A stretch of DNA of 24,787 nt, from positions 1 to 24,787 of the forward strand of contig JBBRLA010000032.1 in assembly GCA_038231615.1 (NCBI GenBank). The letters are read 5' to 3'. The notes beneath the pieces were generated by a model. The model was not told the DNA's origin. It ran no database searches and saw only the letters and a program-made list of their open reading frames with translations. Positions 13,852 through 22,300 of the stretch are shown piece after piece (the stretch's first letter is position 1; each line of letters begins with the position of its first letter). Source of the DNA: JBBRLA01 sp038231615 (GTDB taxonomy: Bacteria > Myxococcota_A > Polyangia > Palsa-1104 > JAEUJZ01). A program made the position numbers and the translations under genes.

Positions 13852-15429
13852 CTACTCCCGATCCGGCGCCGTCTCCACCACGGCGTCCTGTGGCAGCGCC
13901 CGCAAAAGCAGCACCAGCACCGCCGTGACCGCATACCCCCCGCACAAAAGCTGCGGCAGCCGGCTGTTCAGCCGCCATGGCAGGAACACCGACGCGTCCG
14001 GCAGCGGCGAATGGATCAGTCCGAAAAGCGACGCCGCCGCGCACAACAACAACGTCAGCGACGCCGCCGCCAACCGCCCATCGATCAGAAAACTCACCGT
14101 CGCCCCCAGCAACAACGACGAGAACACGAACCCGTTGGCCAAAAGCTGCACCGCCAAAAGCCCCGCCGCCGAGTCCCCCCGCATGGATCCCGGCGACCCC
14201 CCGGCCCCCGCAATCCATTGCAGCCCCACGATCAGCAAGAGGTCCGCCACCACCGGCAGGAAGCACGCTGCCACCGCCGGCGCATGCCGCTCCGGTACCT
14301 GGCGGAACGCCTGCCCCCCGATCTCCAGACCGATGAACACCAGGATCGGCACCACCACCACCTCCGGCAGCCCATGGACCAGCCACGCCAGATACCCGAA
14401 CACCCCGCCCAGCCCCACGAAGAGCGCCGTGGCCAGCGTGTACCCCGCGCGCCCCCCCATCCGCTTGTATGCCGGGTGCCCGATGTATGGCGTCGTCTGG
14501 ATCACCCCGCCGAAAAGCCCCGCCAAAAGCGTGCTCACCCCCTCCGTCAGCAGGATCTCCCGCGTGTCATACGCGTCCCCGGCAGCCGCTGCCGACGTGG
14601 TGTTGTCGATGCCGCCGATGACCGTGACGAACGCCAGCGGCAGCGCCACCGGCAGATACACCAGCGCCAGCCCGAAGCTCTTCAGGAACCCCAGTGTCGG
14701 CAATGGGAAGGACACCGCCACCGCCACCGCCGGCACTGCCTCGCCCGCGGGGACCAGCCCCTTGTGCCGCAACACATAGTACGCCCCCGAGAAAATCAAC
14801 ACCGCCACCAGCACCGCCGGCACCCGCCCCGGCAGCCGCACTCCGCGGAAAAGCGCCAGCAGCACCACCATCAACGCCGGGATGCCCACCAGCGGGGCCG
14901 CGAAGATTTTCATCATCGGCAGGAACGCAATCAGCAGCACCCCCACCGCGCCCACCGTCCCCAGCATCGCCGCCGCCGGCACCAGCCGCCGAATCGACTC
15001 GGCGAAGAACGATGCTGCGATCTTGAACCCCCCCATCATCACCATTAGCGCCATCCCGATCTGCCACGCCACCTCCGGGTCCCGCGTCCGCAGGAACGCC
15101 GGCCCCAGCACCCCGAAGGTCAGCCCGAAAAGCGACACCGTGTCGATCCCCAGGGGCATCGCCGTCACGTCCGTCCGCCCCGTGCGCCGGGCCAGGCGGA
15201 ACGCCAGCCACGTATAGATGAGGTCCCCGAAGAGCACCCCCAGCGCCGTCCCCGGCAGCATCCGCGAAAGTACCAGCTTCGCCGGGAAGCGGAATACCCT
15301 GATGAGCAACGTCGAGAAGACGATGAGCTGGGCCACGTTGTCGAACGTCAGCCCTAAAAAGGCGCTCACGTCCCCCGAGGTGAACACCGGATAGCGGCCG
15401 GCGCTCCGCGGCATGCGCTTGGTGGGCAT
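13852..15429 (-). CDS. NCS2-like (xanthine/uracil permease superfamily) membrane transporter
   Basis: 525 aa from the ATG at 15429, chosen because the upstream Kup gene stops 1 bp before it. About 12-14 hydrophobic segments are visible. Diagnostic stretches include GDVSAFLGLTFDNVAQL near the N-terminus and TDVTAMPLGIDTVSLFGL (about 86-103). An acidic TM8-like segment, GGIDNTTSAAAAGDAYDTR (272-290), precedes a TM10-like segment starting QTTPYIGHPAYKRMGG (from 311). The last two occupy the places of the NCS2 substrate-binding motifs, but they differ from the usual uracil, xanthine or AzgA sequences. NCS2 proteins couple nucleobase uptake to protons or sodium. The divergent motif leaves the substrate open, and the coupling to a potassium transporter hints at something other than routine purine salvage. 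Family level is reasonably sure; substrate is not. Confidence 0.78.
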   Translation of the reverse strand: MPTKRMPRSAGRYPVFTSGDVSAFLGLTFDNVAQLIVFSTLLIRVFRFPAKLVLSRMLPGTALGVLFGDLIYTWLAFRLARRTGRTDVTAMPLGIDTVSLFGLTFGVLGPAFLRTRDPEVAWQIGMALMVMMGGFKIAASFFAESIRRLVPAAAMLGTVGAVGVLLIAFLPMMKIFAAPLVGIPALMVVLLALFRGVRLPGRVPAVLVAVLIFSGAYYVLRHKGLVPAGEAVPAVAVAVSFPLPTLGFLKSFGLALVYLPVALPLAFVTVIGGIDNTTSAAAAGDAYDTREILLTEGVSTLLAGLFGGVIQTTPYIGHPAYKRMGGRAGYTLATALFVGLGGVFGYLAWLVHGLPEVVVVPILVFIGLEIGGQAFRQVPERHAPAVAACFLPVVADLLLIVGLQWIAGAGGSPGSMRGDSAAGLLAVQLLANGFVFSSLLLGATVSFLIDGRLAAASLTLLLCAAASLFGLIHSPLPDASVFLPWRLNSRLPQLLCGGYAVTAVLVLLLRALPQDAVVETAPDRE

Positions 15430-15430
15430 G

Positions 15431-17524
15431 TCAGATCTCGATCTGCGCCCCCAGTTCGACCACGCGGTTGGGCGGGATGCCGAAGAACGCGGTGGCCGGC
15501 TGGGCGTTGCGTGAGAGGAAGGCAAAAAGCGTCTTGCGCCAGCGCGCCAGCTTCGAGCGCCCGGTGATAAGCAAGGTCTCCCGGCCCAGGAAGTAGCTGG
15601 TGTCGGCGGCCTGGGCCTTCAGCCCCGCCATCCGACAGTTTTTCATGATCTCCGGGACGTTGGGTGTCTGCATGAATCCGTAGTGCGCCGTGACCTGGAA
15701 GAAGCCCCCCGACAGCTCCTTCACGCTCACCCGCCGCGACGCCGGCACCTCCGGCTCCCGCTCGGAGATCACCGATAGCAGCACCACCTGCTCGTGCAGC
15801 ACTTTGTTGTGCTTGAAATGATGCAACAAGACCACCGGTACGCCATGCAGGTTCGACGTCATGAACACCGCCGTGCCGCGTACCCGATGGGGCGCCCGCC
15901 GCTCCAGGTCTTCCAAAAAACCCTCGATCGGTAGGCTGGCCGAAAGTACGAATCGCTCCATCGCCGCCCGCCCGCTGCGCCACGTCACCATCACGGTAAA
16001 AATCATACCCGCCACCACCACCGGCACCCAGCCCCCATGGGCGATCTTGGCGGCGTTGGCGCTGAAGAAGGCCATGTCGAAGCTCAAAAAGAGCAGCAGC
16101 AGCGACCCCGCCCGCAGGCGGCTCCAGCCCCAGCGTTCCCGGGCCACGGCGTAGAAGAGCAGCGAGGTGATGGCCATGGTCCCCGTCACGGCGATGCCAT
16201 AGGCCGCCGCCAGCCCCGCCGATTCGCGGAACGCCAGCACCAGACCGATGCAGGCGACCATCAACATGGTGTTGATCTCTGGCACGAAGATCTGCCCCTC
16301 CGCCGTGCCCGAGGTGTGGATGATGGTAACCCGCGGCGAGTAGCCCAGTTGCACCGCCTGCCGGGTCAGCGAGAACGCCCCCGAGATCAGCGCCTGGGAC
16401 GCCACCACCGTGGCCACCGTGGCCAGCACCACCATCGGGTAAAGCAGCGCCTCCGGCACCAGCCCGTAAAACGGGTTCTCCGCCGCCCGAACGCCGGCCG
16501 GCGTGGCCAGCGTGTTCGACATGGCGTGGTGCAGAAGCAGCGCCCCCTGCCCGAAATAGTTGCATAACAGCGCCGGGAAGACTCCGCCATACCAGGCGAT
16601 GCGGATGGGTCGCTTGCCAAAGTGCCCCATGTCGGCGTACAGGGCCTCGCCCCCGGTGATGCAGAGTACCACCGCGCCGAGCACCAGGAACCCGTGCCAG
16701 CCATGCTGGACGAAAAAGAGCGCGCCATAGTAGGGGTTCACCGCCATCAGCACCTCCGGCCGGCGGATGATCCAGGGTACCCCGCAGGCGGCGATGCCGA
16801 AGAACCACACCAGCATGGTGGGGCCGAAGACCGCGCCAATGCCGGCGGTGCCGCGACGCTGCACGGCGAAGAGGATCAACAGCACCCCGATGGTGATCGG
16901 CACCACCGCCGGGTCGAAGAAGGGCGTCGCCACCTTCAGGCCTTCGACGGCGCTGAGAACTGAGATGGCCGGCGTGATCATGCCGTCACCGTAGAGCAGC
17001 GCGGCGCCGAAGAGCCCCAGGGTGATCAGCGCCGCCCGCATCGCCGGGTGCCGTGTGCGCATGCCGGACTCCGCCGAGTTGGTCGAGTCCGCCGAGCCGG
17101 GACGGCGACCGGGGGTGACCAGCGCCAGCAGCGCCAGGATGCCGCCCTCGCCGTGGTTGTCGGCGCTCATGATGAAGCCGATGTACTTCACCACGATCAC
17201 CAGCGTCAGCGCCCAGAACACCAGCGAGAGGATGCCCAGCACGTTGTCGGGGGTCACCGGGACCCCGTGCTGGCGCTCGAAACACTGCTGGATGGCATAA
17301 AGCGGCGAGGTGCCGATGTCCCCATAGACCACCCCCAGGGCCCCGAGGGACACCTTGAGCAGGTCGGAGGTGCGGGTGGGGTCCTGGGCGTGACCGGCGG
17401 CGGGCGGGATCGGCTCGGCGCCCGGGATGGACGGCGGGTTGCCGACCGGGAGGGCCATGCTGGAAGGTGCGTCCGCTGACGGTGGTTCGGTGGAGGAATC
17501 TGCTGGGGGAGTTTCTGCGCTCAT
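15431..17524 (-). CDS. kup: Kup-family potassium uptake transporter
   Basis: 697 aa from the ATG at 17524; an in-frame TTG at 17578 would add 18 residues. A disordered Pro/Ser-rich N-terminus of about 50 residues precedes the family signature LGVVYGDIGTSPLYA (63-77). This is followed by SADNHGEGGILALLALV, ALLYGDGMITPAISVLSAVEG, TGGEALYADMGHFGKRPI and a YFGQGALLLHH segment. All are standard for Kup/HAK/KT proteins, which import potassium by proton symport at the inner membrane. The soluble C-terminal part (about 520-697) is also present (VRGTAVFMTSN, VVLLHHFKHNKVLHE, YFLGRETLL). A 20-residue hydrophilic insert (PGRRPGSADSTNSAESGM) lies in the loop after the second TM helix. The gene is divergent from the mtfA-like gene and 1 bp ahead of the NCS2-like gene, so the two transporters form an operon. 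Confidence 0.95.
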   Translation of the reverse strand: MSAETPPADSSTEPPSADAPSSMALPVGNPPSIPGAEPIPPAAGHAQDPTRTSDLLKVSLGALGVVYGDIGTSPLYAIQQCFERQHGVPVTPDNVLGILSLVFWALTLVIVVKYIGFIMSADNHGEGGILALLALVTPGRRPGSADSTNSAESGMRTRHPAMRAALITLGLFGAALLYGDGMITPAISVLSAVEGLKVATPFFDPAVVPITIGVLLILFAVQRRGTAGIGAVFGPTMLVWFFGIAACGVPWIIRRPEVLMAVNPYYGALFFVQHGWHGFLVLGAVVLCITGGEALYADMGHFGKRPIRIAWYGGVFPALLCNYFGQGALLLHHAMSNTLATPAGVRAAENPFYGLVPEALLYPMVVLATVATVVASQALISGAFSLTRQAVQLGYSPRVTIIHTSGTAEGQIFVPEINTMLMVACIGLVLAFRESAGLAAAYGIAVTGTMAITSLLFYAVARERWGWSRLRAGSLLLLFLSFDMAFFSANAAKIAHGGWVPVVVAGMIFTVMVTWRSGRAAMERFVLSASLPIEGFLEDLERRAPHRVRGTAVFMTSNLHGVPVVLLHHFKHNKVLHEQVVLLSVISEREPEVPASRRVSVKELSGGFFQVTAHYGFMQTPNVPEIMKNCRMAGLKAQAADTSYFLGRETLLITGRSKLARWRKTLFAFLSRNAQPATAFFGIPPNRVVELGAQIEI

Positions 17525-17615
17525 GTAGGTTACAGGGCTGTCCCGATCAGTGTGCCGGGAAAGTGCCTCGCAAGGCAAATGCGGGGGCCGCTGGAAGCGA
17601 CGGGGGCGTGCGAGG

Positions 17616-17631
17616 CGATCGATCGATCGAT
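17616..17631. repeat. (CGAT)4 tetranucleotide repeat in the kup/mtfA divergent promoter region
   Basis: Four perfect CGAT units contain overlapping GATC sites. They are placed between the start codons of kup (17524) and the mtfA-like gene (17679), about 31 bp upstream of the likely -10 of the latter. Length change or adenine methylation could alter expression; this is only an inference. Confidence 0.7.
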
Positions 17632-17661
17632 AGGCGCCCCCTGGCGGATCTGCCGGTTCGT

Positions 17662-17667
17662 TACAAT
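17662..17667 (+). promoter_or_regulatory. -10 box candidate for the mtfA-like gene
   Basis: TACAAT matches the sigma-70 -10 at five of six bases and lies 11 nt before the ATG at 17679. No acceptable -35 hexamer is present at 16-18 bp spacing, so an activator may be required or the call may be wrong. The leader would be only about 5 nt, with no ribosome site. Confidence 0.35.
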
Positions 17668-17678
17668 ACTAACAAACC

Positions 17679-18974
17679 ATGTCGGCAGCACCAGACCGTT
17701 TCAGTCCCACGGAGCCCGGGGCGACATACGAGGGGGCGGCGTCTGGGCCGGACCGGGGCCAAGAGACGAACGGCCCGGGCCATCTGAAGGCCTGGTACCG
17801 CCGCCTGCGGGAGACGCTGGCGGTATTGGCCGGCACGAAGGTCTCCGGTGGGGGCGCCTCCGACGGGGGCCTGGGGGCGCGGCTCTTCAGCTACCAGGCC
17901 CTGGCCACTCTGATCAGCGCCACCGCCCTGGTCGCGCTTCTGGCCATCCCCGAGGTCCCGCGCATCCTGTGTCCCCTGGGGGCCCTTTTCGGCCTGCCGT
18001 ACTACTACCTGGCGTCGCGCCGCGACCGCCTGCGGCAGCGCCTGCTGCGCAAGCCCTTCCCCGAAGCGTACCGTGAGGTCCTGCGCAGCCGGGTGCCGTT
18101 CTACTGGACGCTCTCCGAGAACGAGCGCACCCGATTCGAGGGCGAAGTGGCGGTGTTCCTGGCGGAGCAGCGCATCTATGAACTGGCGGAACTGGCGGAA
18201 CTGGCGGAACTGACAAAACCGACGAAACCGACCGGCTTACCTCTCAGGCTGACCGACGCCGGCCCGGCCACGGTGCTGTCCGATGGCGCCCGGCAAGGCG
18301 GAGCGCCGTCCCTGGCCGATCATCATGTGCTGATCGCCGCCAGCGCCGCCACCCTGGTCCTCGGCCGCCCGGAGTGGCGTCTGCCGACGGTGCGCGACGT
18401 GGTGATCTACCCCGGCGCCTTCACCGAGGAGACCTACGAGCAGGGGCCGATGGCCCACACGGTGGGCATGGTCCATTCCCAGGGGCCGATCCTCTTCTCG
18501 CTGCCGGCGCTGCTCCGGGCGTACCCGTCCCGGTCGGCGCCGGACGCGGGGGGGTCTTCCGAGCCGATCACCGAGAACGTCGGCCTTCACGAGTTCGCCC
18601 ACGTGCTGGACTTCGCCTTCTCGGACAACCACGCCGGCGGGGTCCCGGGGAACCTGTCGGCGGACGGGCAGCGGCGCTGGGCCCGGCAGATGAACGTGGA
18701 GCGCGAGCGCCTGGAACGGGGGGACTCGGTGCTGCACCCCTATGGCCTGAAGAGCGACGCGGAACTCTTCGCCGTGGCGGTGGAGTCGTTCTTCACCGAC
18801 CCCCTGCGGGTGCGTACGGAACACCCGGAACTTTATCAATTGTTCTCGGACTTCTTCAACCAGGACCCAGCCTCCCGGCTGCTGCCGGTCCTGCCGTCCC
18901 AGGCAGCCTGGCAGTGGTCCATCGGCAACTGGGGGCTGGGCCTGGGCGGCAAAAAGACCCGGTTTGTGGCCTGA
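17679..18974 (+). CDS. MtfA-like M90 zinc metallopeptidase with N-terminal membrane segment
   Basis: 431 aa, ATG at 17679. An N-terminal disordered stretch leads to hydrophobic segments at about 74-110 and then the M90 domain. Family marks are RVPFYWTLSENERTRFEGEV (139-158) and ADHHVLIAASAATLVLG (213-229). The zinc motif HEFAH (304-308) and ELFAVAVESFF (362-372), which carries the third-ligand glutamate region, follow, then a FFNQDP ending. MtfA of E. coli is a cytosolic peptidase that binds the repressor Mlc and affects glucose uptake. That role needs Mlc and may not apply here, where the protein looks membrane-tied and is about 160 residues longer than E. coli MtfA. Between the conserved helix ending at 168 and the next conserved block at 213 is an insertion with ELA repeats and a TKP repeat. 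It is divergent from kup and followed by a terminator. Confidence 0.88.
   Translation: MSAAPDRFSPTEPGATYEGAASGPDRGQETNGPGHLKAWYRRLRETLAVLAGTKVSGGGASDGGLGARLFSYQALATLISATALVALLAIPEVPRILCPLGALFGLPYYYLASRRDRLRQRLLRKPFPEAYREVLRSRVPFYWTLSENERTRFEGEVAVFLAEQRIYELAELAELAELTKPTKPTGLPLRLTDAGPATVLSDGARQGGAPSLADHHVLIAASAATLVLGRPEWRLPTVRDVVIYPGAFTEETYEQGPMAHTVGMVHSQGPILFSLPALLRAYPSRSAPDAGGSSEPITENVGLHEFAHVLDFAFSDNHAGGVPGNLSADGQRRWARQMNVERERLERGDSVLHPYGLKSDAELFAVAVESFFTDPLRVRTEHPELYQLFSDFFNQDPASRLLPVLPSQAAWQWSIGNWGLGLGGKKTRFVA
18180..18233 (+). repeat. In-frame 9-bp microsatellites inside the mtfA-like gene
   Basis: Three copies of GAACTGGCG (18180-18206) plus a variant GAACTGACA, followed by two copies of AAACCGACN (18216-18233). 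They encode E-L-A three times, E-L-T, then K-P-T twice. The 9-bp period keeps the frame, so copy changes would add or remove whole tripeptides. Confidence 0.85.
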
Positions 18975-19074
18975 CCTGCGGGAATCGGGGGAAAATCCTG
19001 CGGGAAGGCCAATTGTAGGATCTGAGAGTAACCTGTGAATAACCATGTGGGCGGACCTCTTTAGTCCGCGCCCG

Positions 19075-19104
19075 GCGTGGGCTTCCCGCCTACGCCTACT
19101 TTTT
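19075..19104 (+). terminator. Rho-independent terminator of the mtfA-like gene
   Basis: GCGTGGGC (19075-19082) and GCCTACGC (19088-19095) form an 8-bp stem with one G-U pair and a 5-nt loop. CTAC and a T-run (19100-19104) follow. A second, perfect 6-bp hairpin with a 7-nt loop lies just upstream at 19051-19069. Confidence 0.7.
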
Positions 19105-19271
19105 AGGCACCCAGCTCCAGATCGGGCCAAGCCTACAAATCCTTTATCGCCGCCGCTCCCCTTCCAGTCACACCGAAGGCCCCAGTACAACCCCAATGGC
19201 AACTGAAGACCAAATGAATATCAAGTGACCAAAAAGCCCCTGTCGGACCGGGATCTGCCTTTCCGTTCCGC

Positions 19272-19301
19272 TTGATATGCCGAGTCACAACGGGCTAGAA
19301 T
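19272..19301 (+). promoter_or_regulatory. Near-consensus sigma-70 promoter of the giant TPR gene
   Basis: TTGATA (19272-19277; five of six) and TAGAAT (19296-19301; five of six), separated by 18 bp. The expected start point is about 19308, giving a leader of about 36 nt to the ATG at 19344. The -35 overlaps the right half of an inverted repeat, whose left half is at 19218-19225, so a repressor or looping site is possible. Confidence 0.7.
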
Positions 19302-19343
19302 CCGGCAGCCAGGTTAGGCTCCCAGCGCGAGGCTCCAACTACT

Positions 19344-22300
19344 ATGACTGATATCGTGCAGGCTCTGGCGGCATTGGACGCCGACCCGAACAACCCGAAC
19401 GTTCTGGCAGAGGTGGTTGCGCAGGCGAATGACGCAGCCAGTGGGGGACAAGAGGCAGCGGCCCGAGCGCGCAAGACGATCGAGGACAGTCTGCGACGGT
19501 CCCGAGAACGGGGCGACTATGAGCTGGCCGTCGGCCTGATTGACGTGGCCATCGGTTCGGGGCTGGTGCCGGCGGGGGCGGCACGGGCGGACCTGCTCTG
19601 TGACAAGGGCCGCATCCTGGCCGACGATCTGCTGCGCGACCGCGACGCGGAGCTGGCCTACGAGGTGGCCCTGAAAGAGCAGCCGGACCACGAAGCGGCG
19701 CAGGAGGCCCTGGGCCAGGTCGAGATGGTCCGCGACAACTGGCAGAAGATCGTCAAGAAGTTCATCGACGAGGCCAAGGCGTCTACCGACCGGCAGCTCA
19801 CCACCAGCCTGTATACCAACGTGGGCGAGTACTTCGCCCGCTTCAGCCCCGGCAGTTACGAGGCCGAGACCTACTGGCAGAAGGCCCTGTCCGTCGAGCC
19901 GCGCAACCGCCGCGCGTTCCATCACCTGGAGCGCCTTTTGCGCGGGGCGAAGCGCTGGCCCGATCTGGCGAAGCTTTACGAGGCCCGCTCGGACAACGCG
20001 GCGACCAAGGAGGACCGGGTCGCGACCCTCCTGAGCCTGGCAGACCTGTACCGCGGGGAGCTGGGCAAGCCCGAGGCGGCGGTGGAGGCCCACAAGAAGG
20101 CGCTGACCATCGATCCGGGCAATGCCCGGGCCCTCTCTGCGCTGGTGGCCCTGTACACCGAGAAAGAGGACTACGGCGCCCTCATCAAGCTCTACGAGCA
20201 GGCCCTGAAGGCCCGTCAGCGCACCGAGAGTGAGCAGGCCACGGTCCTGCAGATCGGTCGCCTGTACTGGCAGAAGCTCAAAAACTTCGAACAGGCCGAC
20301 GAGTACTTCAAGCGCATTCGCAAGGCCGACCCGGCGCAGTCGGAGATGCTCTCGTTCTACCGGGCGTTCCATGGGGGGCGCGACGGCGCGGCCAAGAGCG
20401 CCGACGACAGCAGCAAGCTTTTGCAGGTCCTGACCCAGGCGCAGAAGGTCGAGCACGACCCGACGCGGCGCCTGTGCCTGGGCATCGAGATGGCCAACGT
20501 CGCCGAGGCGGCGCCCGGGGGGCTGGACAAGGCCATCGACATCTGGAAGTCGGTGCTGAAGCTGGACCCGGCCAACACCGAGGCCACCTTTGCGCTGAAG
20601 CGCCTGTACCACCGCACCGAGAAGTGGAACGCGCTCCTCGAGATGCTCAAGGAGCAGGCCGAATCGCTGTCCAAGGACGACCCAGAGAAGCTTTCGCAGC
20701 GCATCGAGCGCCTGCTGGAAGTGGTCGCCATCTACCGCGACCGCCTGAAGCTCGACGTGATGGTGATCAACACCTACAACACCATCCTCCAGCTTCGCCC
20801 GGACCACGTCGGCGCTCTCGACGCCCTGGCCGACAAGTACGAGGCGATGAGCCGCTGGAACGACCTGATCGGCGTGCTGCAGCGCAAGGCCGATCTGCTG
20901 GGCGAGCAGGCCAAGACGGTCAGTCACGACGCGCCCACCGGGCAGCCTGGCGCCCGGGAGGAGCAGGCCCGCCTGCTCAAGCGGGTGGCGCAGCTGTGGA
21001 TCGACAAGTTCGGCAACCACAACCAGGCGGTCCGGCCCCTCGAAGAACTGTATGCCCTGAACCCGGAGAACGTGGAGACCGTCGCCCGGCTGCGGGACAT
21101 CTATACCAAGCGCCGGTCGTGGCGATCGCTTTTGGACCTGGAGCGCCGAGAGCTTTCTGGCATGGAGCGGCACCCGGAGACCTTCGCGTCTCCGGCGGAC
21201 TTCGCGGCGCAGCGGCGCTCGCGCCTGATCGACCTGGCCAAGCTGGCACAGGACCGGCTGGGCGACGCCCACGAGGCGATCGACATCTGGAACCGGCTGC
21301 TGGAAGGCGACGAGTTCGACGAGACGGCGCTGACCGCCCTGGTGACCCTTTACGACAAGGAGAAGCGCCACGCGGCGCTCATCGAGATCCTCGCCAGGCA
21401 GAAGGCGCGGACCAAGGACGTCAAGCTGCAAGTGGCGCTCCTGGAGCGCATCGGGACCATCCTGGCGGAGAAGCTGTCCGCCCCGGCGCAGGCGGTGGAG
21501 ATCTACCGCGAAATCGTGCGCTTGCAACCGACCCACCAGAAGGCCATGCGCACCCTGCGCGAGCTTTATGGGCAGGCCGGGCAGTTCGACGAGTTGGAGC
21601 GCCTGTACGGGCAGCAGGGGCAGTGGGACGAGCTGTGCGAGGTCTACCTGGGCCTGGCGGAGCGGTCGATCAGGGCCGACGAGAAGCTGGACCTGTACCT
21701 GCGCGTCGCCAAGATCGCCGAGACCGAGCTGTCTTCGCAGGAGCGGGCGCAAAAGGCCTATGAGCGCATCCTGGCGGTAGACCCCTCGCACCTGCAGGCA
21801 GCGCAGTCGCTGGTGCCGATCTACCGGCAGACCGAACGGTGGCCGCGGCTTTTGGCGATGTACGAGGTGCTGCTTTCCCACGCCCAGAGCGATGATGGGC
21901 GTCTGTCGCTGATGCGGCAGATCGTCGACCTGGCGGAGACCAAGCTGGCCTCCAAGCAACTCGGCTTCACCTGGGCGGCGCGGGCCTACGCCCTGCGGGA
22001 GAACGACGCCGAGGACTCGGCGATGCGCATCGACCTGGAGCGCGAGCTGGAGCGGCTGGCGCAGGAGGCCGATGCGTGGACCGATCTATCGGGGATCTAC
22101 GCCAGGCAGGTCGCGGCGCTGCCGGATGCGGCGCTGCCTCAGGTTAACGCCCGCAAAGTGGCGCGGCTGCGGCAACTGGCCCAGCTTTCCCAGCACCGGC
22201 TGCACCGCATCGATGACGCGCGACGCTACTGGGAAGAAGTGCTGCGCCGGGTGCCCCTGGATAACGAGGCGCTGACCGCCCTGGAAGGGATTTTCACTGC

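Larger units (their letters stand above)
18975..19343. other. Intergenic region between the mtfA-like gene and the giant TPR gene
   Basis: 369 bp without a credible gene. It holds a hairpin at 19051-19069 (GCGGAC, loop CTCTTTA, GTCCGC), a terminator at 19075-19104, an inverted repeat ATATCAAG (19218-19225) / CTTGATAT (19271-19278), and a strong promoter candidate at 19272-19301. GAGG at 19329-19332 is the likely ribosome site for the ATG at 19344 (11-nt spacing). Confidence 0.7.

Noticed and set aside
13489..15048. 519-codon plus-strand open frame
   Set aside because: It is antisense to the NCS2-like permease; the product is an Arg/His/Gln/Pro-rich string, unlike a folded protein.
15366..16808. 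480-codon minus-strand open frame overlapping kup
   Set aside because: Out-of-frame Gly/Ala/Arg-rich shadow of the confidently identified Kup gene.
19314..21959. 881-codon open frame on the minus strand opposite the giant TPR gene
   Set aside because: Antisense shadow: its product is Leu/Arg/Gln/Val-rich low complexity with no domain, while the plus frame gives clear TPR helices with a promoter and ribosome site.
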